Shown here piece after piece: positions 1-4,502 of a DNA stretch of 6,565 bases. Made by a program: the position numbers and the translations under genes. Origin of the DNA: Bacteroidia bacterium (GTDB taxonomy: Bacteria; Bacteroidota; Bacteroidia; NS11-12g; UBA9320); assembly GCA_013042025.1 (NCBI GenBank), contig JABDQY010000022.1:1-6565 (forward strand), written 5' to 3'. The number at the start of each line of letters is the position of its first letter. Position 1 is the stretch's first letter. The notes beneath the pieces are model-generated. The model did not search any database. It was not told the origin of the DNA and was given only the letters and a program-made list of their open reading frames with translations.

Positions 1-491
1 GTGCAACTGGAGGAATTGGATCTGCTCTTCTGCAACTTGTAAAACAATATGATGTGGAAATTGCAGTGACCAGTAACACTAAAAATGTTGAACTTGTTAA
101 GTCGTTAGGTGCCGATAAAATTTATGACTATACCAAAGAGGACTTCACCAATGATGATATTCAATATGATTTCATATTTGATGCTGTGGGTAAGAGTACT
201 TTTGGTAAGTGCAAACCTTTATTGAAAGAAAAAGGAATCTATATTTCTTCTGAACTTGGGCCCTATTCTCAAAACATCTTTTTTCCGTTATTGACTTCAA
301 TACAGGGTAAAAAGGTGATTTTTCCAATACCCTACAATAAGCAAAAAACAATACCTTATACTAGAAATCTTTTAAAAAGCGGTAAGTTCAAGCCTGTTAT
401 TGATCGTGAGTACATGCTTGATGACTTGGCAAAAGCATACGACTATGTAATGATGGGTGAAAAAACTGGAAATGTTATAGTCACTTTTTGA
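1..491 (+). CDS. MDR-family NAD(P)-dependent oxidoreductase (quinone oxidoreductase-like), 5' truncated
   Basis: This is the C-terminal half of a medium-chain dehydrogenase/reductase. The reading frame is open from position 3, giving 162 visible residues against roughly 310-340 for the family, so the catalytic N-terminal GroES-like domain lies off the left edge. The visible part begins in the nucleotide-binding loop with the glycine-rich motif ATGGIGSALLQL, matching the GAxGGVG turn of the Rossmann fold in quinone oxidoreductases. It continues through the typical KSLGADKIYDY segment (cofactor-side helix and strand), the DFIFDAVG strand, and ends in the usual helix plus 'GKTGNVIVTF'-type C-terminus, here GEKTGNVIVTF. 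It probably reduces a quinone, enone or aldehyde using NADPH in the cytoplasm, but the substrate cannot be read from this half. A GTG at 54 could be mistaken for a start but is internal to the fold. It converges on dcd with 25 bp between the stops. Confidence 0.88.
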   Translation, partial: ATGGIGSALLQLVKQYDVEIAVTSNTKNVELVKSLGADKIYDYTKEDFTNDDIQYDFIFDAVGKSTFGKCKPLLKEKGIYISSELGPYSQNIFFPLLTSIQGKKVIFPIPYNKQKTIPYTRNLLKSGKFKPVIDREYMLDDLAKAYDYVMMGEKTGNVIVTF

Positions 492-516
492 AAAACTAGT
501 ACGCGAATCTGCTTAA

Positions 517-1053
517 TTAGAACTTATTCTTCCACATCATGCTTTCAACCGGTTTAATTGTTCGGTTGTTGTATTTCGCATTTTTCTTTTTGTTGTACAT
601 TATTTCAATTTCACCTTCTACAACAAAATAGATTAATTGCCCAATTGGCATTCCACGATATACCCGCACTGGTTGAGTACAAGAAATTTCTAAAGTCCAC
701 GTATTGCAAAATCCAACATCGCCTTTTCCAGCGGTTGCGTGAATATCAATCCCTAAACGACCTGTGCTACTTTTTCCTTCTAAAAAAGGTATATGAGCAT
801 GTGTTTCAGTATACTCTTCGGTAACTCCTAAATACAACACCCCTGGTTCCAATACCAACCCGTCCAAAGGAATCTCAAAATGCTCAATTTTGTTGTGTTC
901 ACGAGAGTCTAAAACTCTGCTTGTGTAACAGGCCAAATGCTTTCCTAAATGGACATCATAGCTATTCGTTCCTAAATCATCTCGGTTAAATGGCTCGATA
1001 AGAATTGTCCCTTTATCAATTTCTTCTAAAATTCGTTTGTCGCTAAGTATCAT
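517..1053 (-). CDS. dcd: dCTP deaminase
   Basis: Deaminates dCTP to dUTP and ammonia, feeding dUMP and then dTTP synthesis; a cytoplasmic trimeric enzyme of the dUTPase-like fold. The 178-residue product is full length for the bacterial family. Visible signatures: N-terminal MILSDKRI, the LGTNSYDVHLG stretch (27-37), the phosphate/nucleotide-binding GKSSTGRLGIDIHATAG region (93-109), NTWTLEIS with Glu122 at the position of the catalytic glutamate (Glu138 in E. coli), the PVRVYRGMPIGQL segment (128-140), and NAKYNNR (158-164), matching the tyrosine-containing AKY element that closes over the substrate. The glycine-rich loop and the SMMWKNKF C-terminus resemble the form I recall from Bacteroidota. 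Whether it also hydrolyses dUTP, as bifunctional Dcd-Dut enzymes do, cannot be decided here. The ATG is the first residue of the conserved N-terminus; no Shine-Dalgarno is present, only an A-rich leader. It lies 21 bp behind the WD40 gene on the same strand and is probably co-transcribed with it. Confidence 0.96.
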   Translation of the reverse strand: MILSDKRILEEIDKGTILIEPFNRDDLGTNSYDVHLGKHLACYTSRVLDSREHNKIEHFEIPLDGLVLEPGVLYLGVTEEYTETHAHIPFLEGKSSTGRLGIDIHATAGKGDVGFCNTWTLEISCTQPVRVYRGMPIGQLIYFVVEGEIEIMYNKKKNAKYNNRTIKPVESMMWKNKF

Positions 1054-1074
1054 TGGTTTTTGTCGGGGTCAATG

Positions 1075-1944
1075 TTAGGAATTTATTTCCATTTGCCAAA
1101 GAATTAACGTACGGTCATCACTACAACTTACAAACATATTTTCGTCTACCCACTCAACCTTATTAATACAATTTGTGTGACTTTCATTTCGCTGAAAATC
1201 AATCACTTTTAACAAGTTTAATTCAGGATTCCAAATCTTTATTGTTTTATCCATACTACTGCTCAATAAAAATTGTCCATTAAATGATAAACTTTTAATC
1301 TGATAGGTATGAGCTGGAACAGCAAATACTTCTTTATTTATAGTTAAATCCCAAGCTCGAATATATGCGTCTCTCCCCCCACTAACTATTGTAGTTTCAT
1401 CTAAACATTCCAAAGCAAACACTGAATTTGTATGTCCCTTTAACTCCTTTGCAAGATTTCCATTTTCATCTAGCTCAAAAATAGATGCATTCGAACTGCC
1501 AATATAGGTGCTTGAACTACAGTTTAAAATACATCGCAAACTTTCCGTAGATAGTGATATTCTTTCGCCATTATCAATTAAATAACCGTCTTCACCTCCA
1601 CTTAATTCCCCTTCAATAAAAAACACTCCTCCCTGATGAACCTGTTTTTTTTCTATCAATTTGTTTTCAATCAGATCAAGTGAATAAATATTCCCAGACC
1701 TGCTACCCACTTTAATTATATCCTCACCTTTCCAAATACTATAAAGTGCCTCGTCAGTTTGAAGTAAAAGCTTCCCATTTAAATCACCGTTTAAATCCCA
1801 ACACACCAAATACCCATCAGCTCCAACGGTGTACACTTTACGCTCAGCTTTGTCGATTACAAAATTGTAAATAGCATCCTTATGACCTCTTAAATGTGCT
1901 ACCTTTGTGATTTTAACTGAAATACGATTTGCCACTCTATTCAA
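1075..1944 (-). CDS. WD40-repeat seven-bladed beta-propeller protein
   Basis: A small protein made almost only of WD40 repeats; such propellers are scaffolds for protein binding and no enzymatic motif is seen. Using the TTG at 1944 it has 289 residues. Seven blades can be traced: GH20 to WD50; about 66-91 (degenerate, GSRSGNIYSLD); 103-126 (degenerate, GGEDGYLID); 135-159 (GSSNASIFELD); GH171 to WD199 (SGGRDAYIRAWD); AH212 to W238 (SSSMDKTIKIWN); and SH256 to W283 (SCSDDRTLILW). The C-terminal three are the most canonical, and seven blades make a closed ring. There is no signal peptide or membrane segment, so it is probably cytoplasmic. The start is uncertain: there is no in-frame ATG, a stop lies just upstream, and TTG 1944 or GTG 1935 (residue 4) are the main options. 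The 5' end overlaps the divergent transferase gene. dcd follows 21 bp downstream, suggesting a shared transcript, but a functional link is not established. Confidence 0.88.
   Translation of the reverse strand: MNRVANRISVKITKVAHLRGHKDAIYNFVIDKAERKVYTVGADGYLVCWDLNGDLNGKLLLQTDEALYSIWKGEDIIKVGSRSGNIYSLDLIENKLIEKKQVHQGGVFFIEGELSGGEDGYLIDNGERISLSTESLRCILNCSSSTYIGSSNASIFELDENGNLAKELKGHTNSVFALECLDETTIVSGGRDAYIRAWDLTINKEVFAVPAHTYQIKSLSFNGQFLLSSSMDKTIKIWNPELNLLKVIDFQRNESHTNCINKVEWVDENMFVSCSDDRTLILWQMEINS
1900..1907 (+). promoter_or_regulatory. Candidate Bacteroidota -7 promoter box for the phosphopantetheinyl transferase
   Basis: TACCTTTG matches the TAnnTTTG -7 consensus of the Bacteroidota primary sigma factor exactly. 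It would place the transcript start near 1911-1915, some 15 nt before the TTG start at 1929. No good -33 TTG is seen at the usual distance; the nearest TTG, at 1865-1867, is too far away. The box lies inside the 5' part of the divergent WD40 coding sequence. An 8-mer with two free positions can occur by chance, so its placement relative to the gene is the main support. Confidence 0.45.
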
Positions 1945-2534
1945 AGAAACAGATTAATAATGGAATTGTTGCTCTTTGGGACATTAAAGAATCCAAAGAC
2001 GAGTTATTGGAAATGGTTCCATCAAATTGGTTGAGAAACTTAGCAATTAATAAATTAAGCCGTCACAATCTTGCCGCACGTGTCCTTGCAAATACGGTTT
2101 GTCCTGATTTTGATATACTTGAGAAGGACAAGTATGGGAAACCGTATTTTGAGAGTTCGGAACACAAAATATCAATAACTCATGCAGGCAATTTTGCTGC
2201 GTTTCAATTCAAAGAAAAAGAAGATTGTGGTATTGACATGGAACAAATCACAAACAGAATTGAACGAATTGTTCCCAAATTCATGCGTGAAGATGAAAAA
2301 GAATATTTGAAACATAACTACAATGGGATGTACGCTGTTTGGTGTGCTAAAGAAGCTTTGTATAAATATTACGGACTTAAATCACTCGACTTTAGAGATC
2401 ATCTTAAACTAGAATATAAACCGCTTAAAGATTCCGGAATTCTAAAGGGTTACATTAAAAAAGAGGAATACTATAAAGAGCTTGAATTAAGTTATGAGTT
2501 TTTTGATGAATATTTGTTAATACATACCATTTAA
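1929..2534 (+). CDS. Sfp-type 4'-phosphopantetheinyl transferase
   Basis: Transfers the 4'-phosphopantetheine arm of coenzyme A to the conserved serine of carrier proteins (acyl, peptidyl or aryl carrier proteins), with Mg2+, in the cytoplasm. The 201-residue length fits the compact Sfp/AcpT-like group. Diagnostic motifs are all present: SITHAG (82-87, the SxSHxG-like substrate element with His85), CGIDME (100-105) with metal-binding Asp103 and Glu105, and WCAKEALYK (138-146) with Lys141 and Glu142, matching the W/F-(S/C/T)-x-K-E-(A/S)-x-x-K signature. Met104 replaces the usual Val/Ile between the acidic pair. The TTG at 1929 is chosen because it yields the MPLY N-terminus I recall from flavobacterial homologues; upstream the frame closes at the TAA at 1914, leaving only a CTG at 1917 as another option. 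The stop directly abuts the ATG of the following SDR gene, so the two are probably translationally coupled. The carrier-protein target is not in the window. Confidence 0.93.
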   Translation: MPLYSKKQINNGIVALWDIKESKDELLEMVPSNWLRNLAINKLSRHNLAARVLANTVCPDFDILEKDKYGKPYFESSEHKISITHAGNFAAFQFKEKEDCGIDMEQITNRIERIVPKFMREDEKEYLKHNYNGMYAVWCAKEALYKYYGLKSLDFRDHLKLEYKPLKDSGILKGYIKKEEYYKELELSYEFFDEYLLIHTI

Positions 2535-3308
2535 ATGAATAGGGTAATTTGGATAACAGGAGCTGGAAGCGGTATTGGAAAAGCATTGGCTTTAAAATAC
2601 AATTCTAAGCAAAATGTCATTATACTTTCTGGCAGAAAAGAAGAGCAACTTAATGCTGTTGCTAAAACCTTAAAAAATAGCTATGTATTGCCCTTAGATG
2701 TAACAAATGAATCGGCAATCATTGAAGCTGTTAAGCAAGTTGAAGCTAAGTTTGACAAAATTGACATGCTAATCAATAACGCAGGTGTGAGTCAACGATC
2801 CAAAGCCTCCGAAGTTTCCAATGATGTAGGAAGAAAGTTAATGGAAGTGAACTTTTTTGGTAGTGTTCATTTAACCAAAGCGGCCTTACCTCTTCTACTC
2901 AAATCTGAGAAAGCAAGTATTGTAGCTATGAGCAGTGCTGCCGGCAAATTTGGATTTCCACTTCGCTCCTATTACTCGGCATCAAAACACGCTTTGCATG
3001 GGTTCTATGAAGCTCTTAGTTTTGAGCTGAAAGACACGAATATTCATGTGTTGATGGTGTGTCCTGGACGTATAAAAACAGAGATTTCCTTCAATGCTTT
3101 AACAGCTTCAGGTGAAGCTCATAATAAGATGGACCAAGGGCAACTAAACGGTATTCCTGTAGAAAAATGTGCTCGCCAAATTGTTAATGCAATTTCCAAA
3201 GAAAAAGCAGAAGTATATATTGGAGGTAAAGAGGTAATTATGATATACCTTAAGCGATACATTCCTTCATTGTTCAGATATATTGTGAAAAAAGTAAATC
3301 CGAAGTAA
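2535..3308 (+). CDS. Short-chain dehydrogenase/reductase (SDR), DHRS7-like
   Basis: A classical SDR of 257 residues using NAD(P)(H) to oxidise or reduce an alcohol/carbonyl. Visible elements in order: cofactor loop TGAGSGIG (8-15), SGRKEEQL (32-39) whose Arg34 suggests NADP(H) preference, LDV (54-56) for adenine binding, NNAG (81-84), the structural Asn106 in EVNFFGS, a catalytic Ser at 133/134 in AMSSAAGKFG, Tyr147 and Lys151 of the YSASK catalytic motif, and the CPGRIKTEIS loop (176-185). The C-terminus (about 234-254) is hydrophobic and basic (VIMIYLKRYIPSLFRYIVKK), resembling the tail of DHRS7/DHRS7B-like enzymes that associate with membranes; a lipid-like substrate is an inference only. 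The ATG starts immediately after the TAA of the transferase with no spacer, and has no promoter of its own that I can see. The substrate cannot be named from sequence. Confidence 0.93.
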   Translation: MNRVIWITGAGSGIGKALALKYNSKQNVIILSGRKEEQLNAVAKTLKNSYVLPLDVTNESAIIEAVKQVEAKFDKIDMLINNAGVSQRSKASEVSNDVGRKLMEVNFFGSVHLTKAALPLLLKSEKASIVAMSSAAGKFGFPLRSYYSASKHALHGFYEALSFELKDTNIHVLMVCPGRIKTEISFNALTASGEAHNKMDQGQLNGIPVEKCARQIVNAISKEKAEVYIGGKEVIMIYLKRYIPSLFRYIVKKVNPK

Positions 3309-3313
3309 ATTCA

Positions 3314-3345
3314 TTTGCTCACGGATTCTATTCATTTTATCTTCG
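3314..3345 (+). promoter_or_regulatory. Candidate Bacteroidota promoter before the VOC gene
   Basis: TTTG at 3314-3317 and TATCTTCG at 3338-3345 are separated by 20 nt, in agreement with the TTG / TAnnTTTG (-33/-7) arrangement described for Bacteroidota; the -7 box has one mismatch (TTCG for TTTG). It lies in the only sizeable gap of the plus-strand gene run (43 bp). The predicted transcript start would fall near 3350-3352, practically on the TTG start codon at 3352, implying a leaderless or nearly leaderless mRNA unless read-through from the SDR gene supplies the leader. Confidence 0.45.
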
Positions 3346-3351
3346 CATATC

Positions 3352-4404
3352 TTGAAAAAATCAATCAGTGGTATTCAACAAATGGGAATTGGTATTCCCA
3401 ATGTGCATGAAGCATGGACATGGTATAGAGAAAATTTCGGAATGGACGTTCCTGTTTTTGAGGAGGCAGCTACAGCAGATTTAATGCTCCCATATACCGG
3501 AGGCAAACCACATGATAGACATGCAATTCTAGCCCTAAATTTACAAGGCGGTGGTGGTTTTGAAATTTGGCAATACACCAGCAGAACTCCTCAACCCTCT
3601 GATTTTAAGGCAAGTTTAGGGGATCTAGGATTATACATCTGTAAAATAAAAAGTCCAAATGTTGCTAAAGCTTTTCAAGAGTTTGATGCAGAGTTTAAGA
3701 TTTCTTCCCAAGTAGAATCAACACCAAACGGATTAAAGCACTTCTTTGTAAATGATCCGTATGGCAACATATTTCAAGTTATAGAATCGGACGAATGGTT
3801 TAATAACAAATCAAAAAATACCGGTGGTGTTTATGGAGCCGTTATTGGAGTTTCAGATATTGAAAAATCTAAAAAATTCTATGCTGAAATCTTAGGTTAC
3901 GATACAGTACTTTGGGAAGGAGAAGGCAAATTTGAGGATTTTGGTTCTTTAGACAATGGGGGTGATACATTTAAACGCTGCATTCTTAAACACAGCAAAC
4001 CTCGAGAAGGTGGATTCAGTCAATTACTTGGTGAAACTCAAATTGAATTGGTCCAAAACACAACTACAACCGGTCAAAAAATATTTAAAGATCGTTTTTG
4101 GGGAGATTTAGGCTTTATTCATTTGTGCTTCGACATCAATAATATGAAAGCCCTACAAGCTGAATGTGAAGCATTTGGACATCCTTTTACTGTAGATAGT
4201 GCAAATAGCTTCGATATGGGTGAGGCTGCTGGGCACTTTTCTTACATTGAAGACCCAGATGGAACACTAATTGAGTTTGTGGAAACCCATAAAATTCCAA
4301 TCTTTAAGAAAATCGGGTGGTACTTAGATTTAACTAAACGAGATGCGGGCAAACCACTTCCAAAATGGATGCTTAAAAGTCTATCATTGAACAGAAAGAA
4401 ATAA
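3352..4404 (+). CDS. VOC-superfamily protein with two glyoxalase/dioxygenase-like domains
   Basis: A 350-residue protein with two vicinal-oxygen-chelate domains in tandem, about 5-146 and 159-313, then a basic tail (about 314-350) containing KKIGWYLDL and PLPKWMLKSL that I recall in Bacteroidota homologues. Each domain shows the beta-alpha-beta-beta-beta pattern and the closing DP-(Y/D)-G-(N/T)-x-(F/I) turn (DPYGNIF 135-141, DPDGTLI 301-307). Candidate metal ligands are Glu71, His130 and Glu145 in the first half and Glu232, His257 and Glu308 in the second. The usual first-strand histidine of the family appears to be Gln10 in domain one and Gly162 in domain two, so the active site is not a textbook glyoxalase I site. 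Dioxygenase, isomerase and binding-only roles remain open. Start: homologous-looking sequence (ISGIQQMGIGIPNV) begins before the first in-frame ATG at 3382 and no upstream ATG exists, so TTG at 3352 is chosen. No signal peptide. The propeller gene follows after 20 bp. Confidence 0.88.
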   Translation: MKKSISGIQQMGIGIPNVHEAWTWYRENFGMDVPVFEEAATADLMLPYTGGKPHDRHAILALNLQGGGGFEIWQYTSRTPQPSDFKASLGDLGLYICKIKSPNVAKAFQEFDAEFKISSQVESTPNGLKHFFVNDPYGNIFQVIESDEWFNNKSKNTGGVYGAVIGVSDIEKSKKFYAEILGYDTVLWEGEGKFEDFGSLDNGGDTFKRCILKHSKPREGGFSQLLGETQIELVQNTTTTGQKIFKDRFWGDLGFIHLCFDINNMKALQAECEAFGHPFTVDSANSFDMGEAAGHFSYIEDPDGTLIEFVETHKIPIFKKIGWYLDLTKRDAGKPLPKWMLKSLSLNRKK

Positions 4405-4424
4405 TTATTGTTATACTACTAAAC

Positions 4425-4502
4425 ATGAGAAAAAAATTAGTACTTGGATTACTATCCGTTATTGCTTTATTAATAGTTGTTTTCTTTCAAATTCCGACAG
4501 CA
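4425..4502 (+). other. Signal peptide or N-terminal membrane anchor of the Asp-box protein
   Basis: Residues 1-26 consist of MRKK, a hydrophobic stretch of about 19 residues (LVLGLLSVIALLIVVFFQI) and the PTA triplet before KED. The layout is that of a Sec signal peptide. The hydrophobic core is long and the -3/-1 residues (Pro, Ala) are not ideal for signal peptidase I, so an uncleaved anchor is possible. No cysteine is present for lipid attachment. Confidence 0.65.

Noticed and set aside
54..56. GTG as the start of a short 145-residue gene
   Set aside because: The same frame continues upstream to position 3 with the glycine-rich nucleotide-binding motif of the MDR fold, so the GTG is an internal valine.
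480..520. Possible bidirectional terminator between the convergent MDR and dcd genes
   Set aside because: Only an ACTAGT palindrome and short A/T runs are present; no GC-containing stem with a sensible loop can be drawn.
558..824. Plus-strand open frame of 88 codons
   Set aside because: It lies wholly antisense to dcd, whose family motifs are unmistakable; the plus-strand translation is rich in Cys, Phe and Leu with no recognisable domain.
1936..1949. TTTCTTTG on the minus strand (1942-1949) as a promoter box for the WD40 gene
   Set aside because: It has a mismatch at the important second position of TAnnTTTG and no -33 TTG at the right distance, so it was not listed as a feature.
3375..3578. 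Minus-strand open frame of 67 codons
   Set aside because: It is antisense to the first VOC domain and its translation (Pro/Cys/Ser-rich) shows no domain or initiation context.
4382..4389. TATCATTG as a separate promoter box for the Asp-box protein gene
   Set aside because: It has one mismatch in the TTTG part and no TTG element about 20 nt upstream; read-through from the VOC gene is at least as likely.
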